NCBI RefSeq assembly: GCF_036320965.1
Contig: NC_092241.1
Location: 6,774,252-6,838,251 of the forward strand
Direction: 5' to 3'
Length of the DNA stretch: 64,000 bases
DNA from: Panulirus ornatus
Taxonomy: Eukaryota; Arthropoda; Malacostraca; Decapoda; Palinuridae
The notes beneath the pieces were generated by a model. It searched no databases, was not told the origin of the DNA, and worked only from the letters and a program-made list of their open reading frames with translations. Shown piece after piece: positions 1 to 11,019 of this stretch (its first letter is position 1; each line of letters begins with the position of its first letter). Position numbers and translations under genes: made by a program.

Positions 1-258
1 CATGAGTCATACATACATTAAATAACCTTACCAACCAGTCAACAATACAGTCACCCCCTTTTTTAATAAATTCCACTGCAATACCATCCAAACCTGCTGC
101 CTTGCCGGCTTTCATCTTCCGCAAAGCTTTTACTACCTCTTCTCTGTTTACCAAATCATTTTCCCTAACCCTCTCACTTTGCACACCACCTCGACCCAAA
201 CACCCTATATCTGCCACTCTGTCATCAGACACATTCAACAAACCTTCAAAATACTCAT
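1..258 (-). mobile_element. RTE-like LINE fragment (RT N-terminal part)
   Basis: This matches, almost base for base and in the same orientation, the segment 59666-59923 inside the long LINE copy near the right end. Only a few substitutions are visible (for example near 133 and 222). On the minus strand it encodes the linker and start of the reverse transcriptase domain. It is cut by the window edge on one side and stops abruptly at a (TA)n tract near 260. Confidence 0.9.
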
Positions 259-259
259 T

Positions 260-323
<64 letters not shown>

Positions 324-378
324 CTATTGATGTGATTATTACACGAAAGTGCACTTGGGAACTTATCGTGTTTCATTT

Positions 379-450
<72 letters not shown>
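259..450. repeat. Two (TA)n tracts around a PLE terminal scrap
   Basis: (TA)n runs lie at about 262-319 and 381-450. Between them, 320-380 is a plus-strand scrap of the PLE terminal segment that includes CGAAAGTGCACTTGGGAAC but has lost the CTGATGA half of the hammerhead-like motif. Confidence 0.9.
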
Positions 451-455
<5 letters not shown>

Positions 456-525
456 GAGGATCACTATTTTGCGCGTGATCAAGTATATTCCTAAGAGTCC
501 ACAGGAGAAATGAAACACGATGAGT

Positions 526-566
526 TCCCAAGTGCACTTTCGTGTAATAATCACATCATCAGGGAA
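526..566 (-). ncRNA. Hammerhead-like motif (PLE terminus)
   Basis: The minus strand reads TTCC, CTGATGA, one extra T, GTG, a 7-base loop, CAC, GAAA, a palindromic GTGCAC stretch, TT, then GGGA. This order fits a type I hammerhead: stem I TTCC/GGGA, a short stem II GTG/CAC and a very short stem III. Activity is not shown. Confidence 0.45.
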
Positions 567-898
567 GACACAAGAGAGATATAAAACAGTCAGTTGATGT
601 ACAATGAAGAGACGAAGCTAGGACGCCATTTGGTAAACATGTAATTGTCCAAGACAGACAACGAGCGTATCATAAACTTATTATCTTACAAATTTTATCA
701 ACAATAAAGTTATCCAATTTGTATAGACCATCACTAATATCAAGATTATAATTATTTGTGTATTTGATGATAGAAGATTCAATGACATCTCTCGTCGGAA
801 TAGTGTTAAGAGTTGATAATTGAGATGGCATGACTCCAGTCAGTACAATGATCATAGTTTTTAACGTGATCAAACAAGGCATTTGATTCTTGTCTCGT

Positions 899-1096
899 TC
901 ATATACTATATCTATGTTGCTTAAGTCTAACTGAAAGATCCTTACCAGTCTGCCCAACATAAAATTTATCACAATTTCTACATGGCACTTTATAGATGCA
1001 CCCAGGAGAATTTTCTGGTGAATTCCTGATTAAGATATTCTTTATATTATTATTGTTGCTGAAGGCAACATTTACAGTAAAGGATTTAAGCAACAT
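899..1096 (-). pseudogene. PLE GIY-YIG endonuclease remnant
   Basis: The minus-strand frame contains [20 protein letters not shown] followed by DLSVRLKQH. This is the conserved core of GIY-YIG nucleases at the C-terminus of Penelope-like retroelements: a Cys-rich lead, then the YVGQTG turn and the conserved Arg. In the family this domain nicks target DNA for insertion. The rest continues out of frame on the minus strand towards 670, so this is a broken copy. Only the family assignment is firm. Confidence 0.85.
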
Positions 1097-1579
1097 GGGA
1101 AGTAAAGTAAAATTATTATCAAAAGGGAGAACTAAAAGATTCTTGGTGTCAATGGGAGGTTTGGGCTCAACTCTATAAAATGATTTCTTTGCTAACTTAG
1201 GGATTTATCAATGAAAGATCTAGGGTCCTTTAGCTTAGATCCAATAGAATATATCTTCTCAAACTCATCATCAATATACAGAAAACCTACCAATGTATGC
1301 TCATATACCCATTTTTACTCATCTCAACATGACAGAGTTAAATTATCATCATTTCAATCTATGTTCCTTAGGGCATTACGTATTTGCAGTCCAGAGTTTA
1401 TTGATGATGAGTTTGAGAAGATATATTCTATTCGATCTAAGTTAAAGTACCCTAGATCTTTCATTGATAAATCCCTTAAGTAAGCAAAGAAATCTTTTTA
1501 TAGAGTTGAGCCCAAACCTCCCACTGACACCAAGAATCTTTTAGTTCTCCTTTTTAATAATAATTTCACTTTACTTCCC

Positions 1580-1837
1580 ATGTTGCTTAAATCTAACGTA
1601 AATGTTGCCTTCAGCAACAATAATACAATAGAGAATATCTTAATCAGGAATTCACCAGAAAATTCTCCTGGGTGCATCGATAAAGTGCCATGTAGAAATT
1701 GTGATAAGTTTTATGTTGGGCAGACTGGTAAGGATCTTTCTGTTAGACTTAAGCAACATAAATATAGTGTAAGAACGAGACAAGAATCAAATGCCTTGTT
1801 TCATCACGTTAAAAACTATGATCATTGTGTTGACTAG
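1580..1837 (+). pseudogene. PLE GIY-YIG endonuclease, plus copy
   Basis: An 85-codon open stretch includes [40 protein letters not shown] and ALFHHVKNYDHCVD. This corresponds to most of a GIY-YIG domain with the usual His-rich C-terminal portion. The Tyr of the first motif is replaced: CIDK here against CIYK in the inverted partner at 899-1096, a likely loss-of-function change. A stop follows and no intact RT lies upstream. Confidence 0.85.
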
Positions 1838-2055
1838 AGTAATGCCATCCCAGTTATTAACTCTAACTCCAGTACCACGAGAAATATCATTGAATCTTCT
1901 ATTATAAAATATTAAAAAATATTAAAAAATTTGAAAAATAATAAGTTTATGATACGCTTGTTGTCTGTCTTGGACAATCGCATGTTTACCAAATGGCGTC
2001 CTTGCTACGTCTCTTCGTTGTATATCAACTGACTGTTATATTTCTCTCTTGTGTC

Positions 2056-2099
2056 TCCCCTGATGATGATGTGATTATGACACGAAAGTGCACTTGGGA
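2056..2099 (+). ncRNA. Hammerhead-like motif (PLE terminus)
   Basis: Elements in order: TCCC (2056-2059), CTGATGA (2060-2066), insert TGAT, GTG (2071-2073), loop, CAC (2081-2083), GAAA (2084-2087), the palindromic stretch ending TT at 2095, and GGGA (2096-2099) pairing with TCCC. The predicted cleavage point is after 2095. The insert between the core and stem II differs in length between copies, and this is the weak point of the model. Confidence 0.5.
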
Positions 2100-2136
2100 A
2101 CTTACCGTGTTTCATTTTCCCCCCGTGGACTCATAA

Positions 2137-2140
<4 letters not shown>

Positions 2141-2201
<61 letters not shown>
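2141..2201. repeat. (TA)n microsatellite
   Basis: A pure TA run of about 60 bases joins the PLE terminus to the inverted-repeat transposon. Confidence 0.97.
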
Positions 2202-2204
<3 letters not shown>

Positions 2205-2813
2205 GGTGTTAAAAAACGATAGGTACAAAATTTGACAGTAGACAGGGAGACCCAAAGCCAACACTTTTTCAAGAATACCAAAAATTGCAAAAACTAGTTA
2301 GTTTTCGAGAGAGCGAGCTTGAAAGTTTTCGCTTTGGTATGTCTGGACGGTAAACTTTAAATGTAATATTAGCTTCCAATCAGGCAACACTCGGTTGATC
2401 AAGGTGTGGCAACACTCGGTGTTTACGAATTAGTTCACAGTTGCACGTCGTGCTGGTGACAACATGGCACACTTGTCTCATCAAGAAATCATTACACAAG
2501 ATCCAACAATGTTGTCTCTCGAGTCCAGCACTTCTTTGAAAGGAGGTGTCAGGTCTGCATTGAAGCAGAAGGCAGACACTTCGAACAGCTGTTGTAGATC
2601 GGGATCGAGAATACATCTGTTTACACAATATTTGTCTCATTTTTCACTATATCATCTGTTAGAAACGAAAATGCTCGTGAATAGGTGTCAAGTGTCAACC
2701 TCGGTCTCTCGAAAACTAACTAGTTTTTGCAATTTTTGGTATTCTTGAAAAAGTGTTGGCTTTGGGTGTCCCTGTCTACTGTCAAATTTTGTACCTATCG
2801 TTTTTTTAACACC

Positions 2814-2816
<3 letters not shown>
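2202..2816. mobile_element. TIR DNA transposon, deletion derivative (TA target)
   Basis: The element starts CAGGGTGTTAAAAAAC and ends with its reverse complement. The inverted repeats are about 125 bp and nearly perfect (2202-2328 against 2690-2816). TA flanks both sides, as for Tc1/mariner-superfamily insertions, although it sits within (TA)n so the duplication itself cannot be proven. The interior (about 2500-2592, plus) keeps VQHFFERRCQVCIEAEGRHF then EQLL and a stop. This resembles the C-terminal tail of a DDE transposase, so the element looks like a shortened non-autonomous copy of a transposase-coding parent. Confidence 0.8.

Positions 2817-2888
<72 letters not shown>
2817..2888. repeat. 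(TA)n microsatellite
   Basis: A pure TA run follows directly on the TIR transposon. Confidence 0.97.
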
Positions 2889-2895
<7 letters not shown>

Positions 2896-3190
2896 CTTAA
2901 TCACTGTCTCCCGTGTTAGCGAAGTAGTGCCAGGAGACAGGCGAGGTGCGGCCCATCCAACTCATACACATACACACACTCACGCTCACATACAGATTCC
3001 CTCAACTCATACACACTCACACATAAACACAGATTCCCTCGACTCATTCCCAGTTGGATTATACTCATAGTGAAGTCTTCGTGTTCGCGCCTCATTACAC
3101 AAGACATGGGTGGAAATATAATGCACCTGGCCCTTGGGGGCCTGAGCATGTTGTCAAATGATGAGGGAGACATGGTTCAATGCCAGATCT
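2889..3190 (-). mobile_element. LINE 3'-tail scrap and unassigned sequence
   Basis: The segment 2900-2970 (CGTGTTAGCGAAGTAGTGCC and flanks) is a minus-strand match to the 3' tail of the RTE-like LINE. The rest contains short (CA)-rich repeats and unassigned sequence. No gene is seen. Confidence 0.55.
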
Positions 3191-3193
3191 CTC

Positions 3194-3337
<144 letters not shown>

Positions 3338-3739
3338 TCTCCTGCTGCGCATGAGGGAAGGTATACGAGACACCAATGAAGTGTGTGTGTGTGTGTGTGT
3401 GTGTGTGGAAGGAAGGAGGGAGGGTCGATCATATAGCGTCTAGGTTAAGCCGCGCATACACATTCTACCACACGCACGAGGCACCATGGCCACACACACA
3501 CACACACACACACACCCACACACACACATAAACAAGTGACACCCAAACTCGTCTTTGGCCAAAGGAGAAATGACGGGGCGCCAACCAAAGGCCTCCTGTT
3601 TTTAGAGTGGAAAGAAACCCATTCCGGCGTCCCGCACGGGTTTCCCTTGGCGCCTCGGCTCTTTCCAATGTCCAAGGACCTCGCGGGAAGGTGGAAGGGA
3701 AACTCAAACCACATGAGAAGGTTCAAGTATGACACCAGA
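3338..3739. repeat. (GT)n and (CA)n tracts; no gene
   Basis: (GT)n lies at about 3379-3407 and (CA)n at about 3490-3530. The remaining unique sequence 3540-3720 shows no gene I can support. Confidence 0.8.
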
Positions 3740-3895
3740 ACCAGGTTGGAATAGTCAGCGCCACTTTGGTTGGCCCCAGTTGGCCCAAGGGCCAGATTGG
3801 AATAGTCAGCGCCACTTTGGTTGGCCCCAGTTGGCCAAGGGACAGATTGGAATAGTCAGCGCCACTTTGGTTGGCCCCAGTTGGCCAAGGGACAT
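3740..3895. repeat. ~54 bp minisatellite, 3 copies
   Basis: A unit containing TTGGAATAGTCAGCGCCACT and TTGGTTGGCCCCAGTTGGCC is repeated three times with minor length changes. Confidence 0.92.
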
Positions 3896-3929
3896 GAATA
3901 TATATCCACATGAGATGGGCTTCAGTTAA

Positions 3930-4072
3930 GGGAAACGAAGTTAGACGCAAGGGAAACCCAAGAGAAATAGAAGGAGCGACGAAGTTAGACGCGAGGGAAA
4001 TCCAAGAGAAATAGAAGGAGAGTCGAAGTTAGACGCGAGGGAAACCCAAGAGAAATAGAAGGAGCGACGAAG
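3930..4072. repeat. ~44 bp minisatellite, 3 copies
   Basis: A unit containing CGAAGTTAGACGCGAGGGAA and AGAAATAGAAGGAG is repeated three times with small changes. Confidence 0.9.
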
Positions 4073-4505
4073 TGGGATGAACAGAAAGGATTGGGAGGGA
4101 AAAGACAATGAGGACAGAGGGCATTGGAAAACTTGGATATGGAAAAGAGAAGTGAATTGAAAGATGGTGTCCACCAAGAGGGAGGTATACACTTGCTGGC
4201 GTCACCAATCTCTCTCTCTCTATCCTTCTTGTAACTGTCTCTTCCATTGTCTGTGTCCTGCGCTTGGTAACAGCTCGGGACACAGCGTAAGCCATGGCGT
4301 AATACGCGACCTCCATACACACAAGACTTACGCAGAGGCACCAGGAAATTCTGTTGCACACAGAGACTGTAGAGGCACAGGGAAAAAAAAAGGTCTTTTG
4401 AACACAGGGCTGTTGAACAGAGTCGTAATGTAAACAGACTGAGAGTGGGATGTGTTAGCGAGCGAGAAGGATATAAACACTGTAGTGGCCTATGGACTCA
4501 TGGGC

Positions 4506-4507
<2 letters not shown>

Positions 4508-4562
<55 letters not shown>

Positions 4563-4909
4563 CTGCTACACCTCCTTCATGAACTCCATCGCATCATCTA
4601 ATTCCCTTGCTCAAAATAGGGTCAAGATATCATCTAATTCCCTTACTCAAAATAGGGTCAAGATATCACCCAATTCCCTTGCTCAAAATAGGGTCAAGAT
4701 ATCATCTAATTCCCTTACTCAAAATAGGGGTCAACATATCATCAAATGGCCTTGCTCAGAACAAGGGATCAAGATATATAAATCTTGTACATTCATCTCA
4801 AATAAACAATTTATCTCGTGGTAGAAGATAGCGAAGTGTATACTAAATGATAACTTATCTCTTCGTCACTCAGAGGCCTGGCAGACTCCTCAAACGCGCT
4901 CACAAAACA

Positions 4910-4992
<83 letters not shown>
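4508..4992. repeat. (CA)n, 36 bp minisatellite and (GT)n
   Basis: (CA)n lies at 4508-4560. A 36 bp unit (CTCAAAATAGGGTCAAGATA core) is repeated four to five times at about 4595-4755, with a final diverged unit. (GT)n lies at about 4913-4992. Open frames across the minisatellite arise only because 36 is divisible by three. Confidence 0.93.
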
Positions 4993-4996
<4 letters not shown>

Positions 4997-5144
4997 TACA
5001 AATAAGGCATCAAAACCAGGCTTTTAGAACATCAACCATATGCATCATAAAAATCTAATACAATACTCCTATATACATACACTTCACCTCGCTTCTTTTC
5101 CATTTCAAACTAACCCTTCTCCTGTCCCACCTCATGTTTCTCTC

Positions 5145-5147
<3 letters not shown>

Positions 5148-5229
<82 letters not shown>

Positions 5230-5363
5230 GTCCTAGCTTCGTCTCTTCGATGTATATCAACTGACTGTTATATTTCTCTCTTGTGTCTCCCCTGATGATG
5301 TGATTATTACACGAAAATGCACTTGGGAACTTATCGTGTTTCATTTTCCCCGTGGACTCATAG

Positions 5364-5430
<67 letters not shown>
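5148..5430 (+). mobile_element. PLE terminal segment between two (TA)n tracts
   Basis: (TA)n lies at 5148-5226 and 5366-5430. Between them, 5227-5365 is the PLE terminal segment from GGCGTCCTAGCTTCGTCTCT to the GTGGACTCATAGGAATATAT end. It carries a hammerhead-like motif at 5286-5328 with CTGATGA at 5292-5298, one extra T before stem II, and GAAAATGCACTT (one change that weakens the stem III palindrome). Confidence 0.85.
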
Positions 5431-5431
<1 letters not shown>

Positions 5432-5526
5432 TCATAGAATTGAATACGACAGCATATTTAGTGTTTTATAACTCCTCTTTCTCATGTTCTGTAAATTTCT
5501 CAGCATTTTTTTTTTCCTTTTTGTAG

Positions 5527-5614
5527 ATTCCTGTTGACGCGTCCGTGAAGGCGAAAGCTTGCGCGTATTCCATGATGGATCATGGACAACTGGTGTGGGT
5601 GCCCCCACCTAATG
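5527..5614 (+). other. Possible orphan coding exon, unknown gene
   Basis: An 88-base GC-richer stretch follows a strong polypyrimidine tract ending TTTTTGTAG and is followed by GTATAA, a weak but possible donor. Its first frame is open and reads IPVDASVKAKACAYSMMDHG then QLVWVPPPN, a composition typical of real protein. I do not recognise the family and see no partner exon in the window. It could be a single exon of a gene with long introns, a retroposed exon, or chance. Confidence 0.3.
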
Positions 5615-5725
5615 GTATAATAATACTAAGGAAATCAGAGAAGATAAGAAAGATAAATAGCTTTGGATGTGCAAACGTTTTCTGTTCTCTATGTGCGTTA
5701 GAGAAAACCTGCTTCCATCGTATTC

Positions 5726-5728
<3 letters not shown>

Positions 5729-5800
<72 letters not shown>
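5729..5800. repeat. (TA)n microsatellite
   Basis: A pure TA run abuts the 5' truncation of the following LINE copy. Confidence 0.97.
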
Positions 5801-5807
<7 letters not shown>

Positions 5808-5827
5808 AAAATAGAAATAAAAAAAAT

Positions 5828-7319
<1,492 letters not shown>

Positions 7320-7360
7320 TATTCCTATGAGTCCACGGGGGAAAATGAAACACGTTAAGT

Positions 7361-7410
7361 TCCCAAGTGCAGTTTCGTGTCATAATCACATCATCATCAT
7401 CATCCGGGGA
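7361..7410 (-). ncRNA. Degenerate hammerhead-like motif (left arm)
   Basis: Same layout as the PLE copies, but CTGATGA has become CGGATGA, the ATG insert is longer and the stem III palindrome is broken by GCAGTT. Probably inactive. Confidence 0.35.
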
Positions 7411-7639
7411 GACACAAGAATGAGTTAGAAGACATAGAAGAGTCAGTTTATATAGAAATAAAAGGCAGATATAAGACGCTAACTCCTCCTTCATCATGTC
7501 TTGTTGATGTTATCAGCTTATCTAAGCTTTATCTTATACTGCTCGAGTAGATAAGAGATAAGCTGGCCAGAGGTCATCATGGCTGGGTAGAACCAAACTG
7601 GAGTAGAAACCAGGAGTGTTATTCTACTTAGGTAGATAG

Positions 7640-7885
7640 CAACACAACACAACACAATACAGTAACAACACGGCACAGTAAGAAAACAACACAGCACAAC
7701 ACAACACAACACAGCACAACACAGCACAACACAGTAACAACACGGCACAGTAAGAAAACAACACAACACAGCACAACACAGCACAACACAGTAACAACAC
7801 GGCACAGTAAGAAAACAACACAACACAGCACAACACAACAACACAGCACAACAGGGCACCGTAACACAACACAGTAACGCAGCGT
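7640..7885 (-). repeat. GTGTT minisatellite, inverted arm
   Basis: On the minus strand, units of TGTGTTGTGCTGTGTTG are interspersed with TTTTCTTACTGTGCCGTG blocks about 50-75 bases apart. Confidence 0.92.
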
Positions 7886-7889
7886 TTCG

Positions 7890-8188
7890 TGACGCGCCTC
7901 ACATTCTCAGGTGTCTGTCTGCCCACCCGAATGTGGTCCAGAATTAAGTAAACAAAAACATAAAACAAAACAACATTTAAGATCGACCAATGAGAGAGGA
8001 TTACGTCAGCCGTTGGTCGCCTGGTTTGGCCGGCTCTCATTGGCCAGGCCAGGGGATGAACTGCTTAGACTACTGCTCTCTCATTGGTCAATAATATGGA
8101 CTTAGATGTTTGACTTGTGGTCATTAAGTCTCGACCACGTCGAAATGTCCTTAATGCGTACGGATGTGACACGAATCACGAACACACT
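7890..8188. other. Unique core with three CCAAT motifs
   Basis: Unique sequence holding CCAAT at about 7986 (plus) and ATTGG at about 8038 and 8086 (minus), each in a similar CTCTCATTGG-like context. CCAAT boxes are known binding sites of NF-Y-type promoters, so this could be a promoter core. No open reading frame of note. Confidence 0.3.
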
Positions 8189-8189
8189 T

Positions 8190-8805
8190 TGTGTTGTGGT
8201 GTGTTGTGCTGTGTTGTGCTGGGTTGTGTTGTGCTGTGGTGTGGTGTGTTGTGTTGTGATGTTTAGTGTTGTGCTGTGTTGTGATGTGACGTGTTGTGTT
8301 GCGTTGTGTTGTGGTGTGGTGTGTTGTGACATGTTGTGTTGTGCTATGTTGTTGTGTTGTGCTGTGTTGTGCTATGTTGTTGTGTTGTGTTGTGTTGTGT
8401 TGTGCTGTGTTGTTTTCTTACTGTGCCGTGTTGTTACTGTGTTGTGCTGTGCTGTGTTGTGTTGTGTTGTGTTGTATTGTTTTCTTACTGTGCCGTGTTG
8501 TTACTGTGTTGTGGTGTGTTGTGCTGTGTTGTGTTGTGTTGTGCTGTGTTGTGTTGTTTTCTTACTGTGCCGTGTTGTTACTGTGTTGTGCTGTGTTGTG
8601 TTGTGTTGTGCTGTGTTGTGTTGTTTTCTTACTGTGCCGTGTTGTTACTGTGTTGTGCTGTGTTGTGTTGTTTTCTTACTGTGCCGTGTTGTTACTGTGT
8701 TGTGTTGTGTTGTGTTGTGTTGTGATGTGTTGTGTTGTGTTGTGTTGTTTTCTTACTGTGCCGTGTTGTTACTGTGTTGTGCTGTGTTGTGTTGTGTTGT
8801 GTTGC
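8190..8805 (+). repeat. GTGTT minisatellite, direct arm
   Basis: About 615 bases of TGTGTTGTGCTGTGTTG units with regularly spaced TTTTCTTACTGTGCCGTG and TTGTTACTGTGTTGTG blocks, giving a higher-order period. It is longer than the inverted arm. Confidence 0.93.
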
Positions 8806-9032
8806 TATCTACCTAAGTAGAATAACACTCCTGGTTTCTACTCCAGTTTGGTTCTACCCAGCCATGATGACCTCTGGCCAGCTTATCTCTTATCTACTCG
8901 AGCAGTATAAGATAAAGCTTAGATAAGCTGATAACATCAACAAGACATGATGAATGACGAGTTAGCGTCTTAGATCTGCCTTTTATTTCTATATAAACTG
9001 ACTCTTCTATGTCTTCTATCTCATTCCTGGTC

Positions 9033-9079
9033 TTCCCTGATGATGATGATGCGATTATGACACGAAACTGCACTTGGGA
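9033..9079 (+). ncRNA. Degenerate hammerhead-like motif (right arm)
   Basis: CTGATGA at 9037-9043, GAAA at 9064-9067 and GGGA at 9076-9079 are present. Stem II reads GCG against CAC, and CTGCAC disrupts the stem III palindrome. Confidence 0.35.
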
Positions 9080-9115
9080 ACTTAACGTGTTTCATTTTCC
9101 CCCGTGGACTCATAG

Positions 9116-9116
<1 letters not shown>

Positions 9117-9185
<69 letters not shown>
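9117..9185. repeat. (TA)n microsatellite
   Basis: A pure TA run lies between the inverted-repeat element and the tandem hammerhead-like array. Confidence 0.97.
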
Positions 9186-9187
<2 letters not shown>

Positions 9188-9698
9188 CTATAAGTCCTCG
9201 GGTAAAATGAGACAGAATAAGTTCCCAAGTGCACTTTCGTGTCATACTCACATCATCACCATGGAAAACACAAAAGAGAAATATAACAGTCAGCTGATAT
9301 ACAACGAAGAGGCGTAGCTAGGACGCCATTTGGTAAACAAGTTCCCAAGTGCACTTTCGTGTCATAATCACATCATCATCAGGGGAGACACAAGAGAAAA
9401 ATATAACAGTCAGCTGATATACAACGAAGAGACGTAGCTAGGACGCCATTTGGTAAACAAGTTCCCAAGTGCACTTTCGTGTAATAATCACATCATCAGG
9501 GGAGACACAAAAAAGAAATATAACAGTCAGTTGATATACAACGAAGAGACGTAGTTAGGATGCCATTTGGTAAACAAGTTCCCAAGTGCACTTTCGTGTC
9601 ATCCACATCATCATCAGGGGAAACACAAGAGAGAAATATAACAGTCAGTTGATATACAACGAAGAGACGTAGCTAAAGACGCAATTTGGTAAACAAGT
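9186..9698 (-). repeat. Four tandem ~120 bp units of the PLE hammerhead segment
   Basis: Units begin at GTTCCCAAGTGCACTTTCGT at 9221, 9341, 9461 and 9578, giving periods of 120, 120 and 117. On the minus strand each unit runs from TTGTTTACCAAATGGCGTC through CAACTGACTGTTATA-type sequence to the hammerhead-like core. The core is intact in units 2 and 3 (CTGATGA complement near 9376-9382 and 9494-9500), and altered in units 1 and 4. The array ends near 9698 where the terminal sequence recurs inverted (ATTTACCAAATGGCGTCTC). Confidence 0.9.
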
Positions 9699-9719
9699 CA
9701 TTTATTTACCAAATGGCGT

Positions 9720-11010
9720 CTCTTTTCGTTTTTTCTAAAAGAACAACGATTGCATTTCTTAAAAGAACGACCTCTAAGACGGCAAGATGGGATCTACCAG
9801 CCCAAAAAATGTCGTTTAAAAATAAACATCCATCCGTCAATGGCAGGGTAATCTTCCCCCCCCCCCTCCTCTCCTCTCCTCCTCCAGCTGTCACGTGATC
9901 TGCCACCGTCCCCCCACATGACACATGACACGCCACCCTTGACACACCGCGACTGCATTCCATATTCTTTTACGATGATTATTATTCATCTGGACGTCTA
10001 CGGCAACCGTAAGGGAGGAGGGAGGGAGGAAATTGGCCAATCACAACGCAGCAAACACATGACGTCATAAAGGGAGGGATACGTAATAGGAAATTTTGTA
10101 TAGAGACATTGGGTTAAAATTATTTTAAAAAAAAATTGTTCTAGTAATACTATATTTTTTTTCGTATATAAAAACCTTATATGAAATAAATAAGGAAGGC
10201 GACGTACAGACATCCGCTATATAAACGATAAATAAAAACGCTCCTCAAACGTAGAGAGTCGAGTGATAAAATGCCATTAAGGGACTAATAAGGCAACACG
10301 ATGCCCATTTTGAGAGCCATCACCAACATTTATTTATCTTTTCCTGAAGATAATTCGATTCTGACGCCTTTCCCCCCTCCCCCACCCATTAATGCTGGGG
10401 GGAGAGAGTCATCTTACTTGAATGGGGGGGAAAGGAGGAGGAGGAGGAAGACCCTCCCGTCGCCAGTAATCACGGAGGGGCGGGAGGCGGCCTGAGGCGG
10501 AAGCTCGTAAGACCGGAAGGGAAGGTGGTTAGGTGAGGAATGGCGGGCTTCCACCTCGAGGAGGACAAGCCATAAACGGAAGGAAAGGCTTAGAGAATTA
10601 AGGACAAAAACAATGTACACAGAGATTTAAGAATGGCAGGGATACACCAACGGGTATAAATGGAGGGAAGGATGCGGAAGGGAGGGAAATTTGAGGGTAT
10701 TTGAGGCGCGGCAGCGAAGGGAAGAGACCCATGCCAGGGGTCTACAGCAGATCACCACACACATGTATCCACACGAATCCCCCCGTGACGTCATTAACTC
10801 AACTGAAATCGTACAAATGGCCTGACGCAACTTTAAATCAATTCCCTATGTACACAAACTCCTAATTGTCTTACCTAATGAACCATGTATTTACCTTTCA
10901 TGACTTAAAAGAGAAAAAAAGGCTCAAAACAACAGTGCTACATTCCACCAATGTTTACCGTACGCGGGGCGCGATGTTTTGGTTGCTCGTGTTGAGATAG
11001 TGTATTGTTT
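9720..11010. other. No gene seen
   Basis: Mixed unique sequence with C-rich and G-rich homopolymer-like stretches (9857-9880, 10375-10450). No coherent coding, RNA or element signature that I can support. Confidence 0.6.
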
Positions 11011-11019
11011 GTTTTGGAA

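Larger units (their letters stand above)
451..1275 (-). mobile_element. Penelope-like element fragment, minus copy
   Basis: On the minus strand this reads from the C-terminal part of the PLE reverse transcriptase (about 1275-1190), through the GIY-YIG endonuclease, to the terminal segment with the hammerhead-like motif (about 660-500). It ends at the (TA)n tract at 450. It lies head to head with the plus copy that follows, and 1200-1275 is the reverse complement of about 1400-1490. Frameshifts and stops make it a dead copy. Confidence 0.85.
1272..2140 (+). mobile_element. Penelope-like element fragment, plus copy
   Basis: The frame starting near 1272 encodes YRKPTNVCSYTHFYSSQHDR and RALRICSPEFIDDEFEKI, the typical region between reverse transcriptase and endonuclease in Penelope-like elements. 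It is followed by a linker with a stop near 1482, then the GIY-YIG domain. The 3' part holds a conserved terminal segment (about 1960-2140) that recurs across the left part of the window. The 5' side is truncated at the palindrome centre and the 3' side meets (TA)n. Family level is confident; the copy is inactive. Confidence 0.87.

Noticed and set aside
4492..4831. Frames over the 36 bp minisatellite
   Set aside because: Unit length divisible by three keeps frames open; no family resemblance.
8106..8926. Long Cys/Val/Leu-rich open frames
   Set aside because: They are translations of the GTGTT minisatellite in several frames at once; no coding signal.
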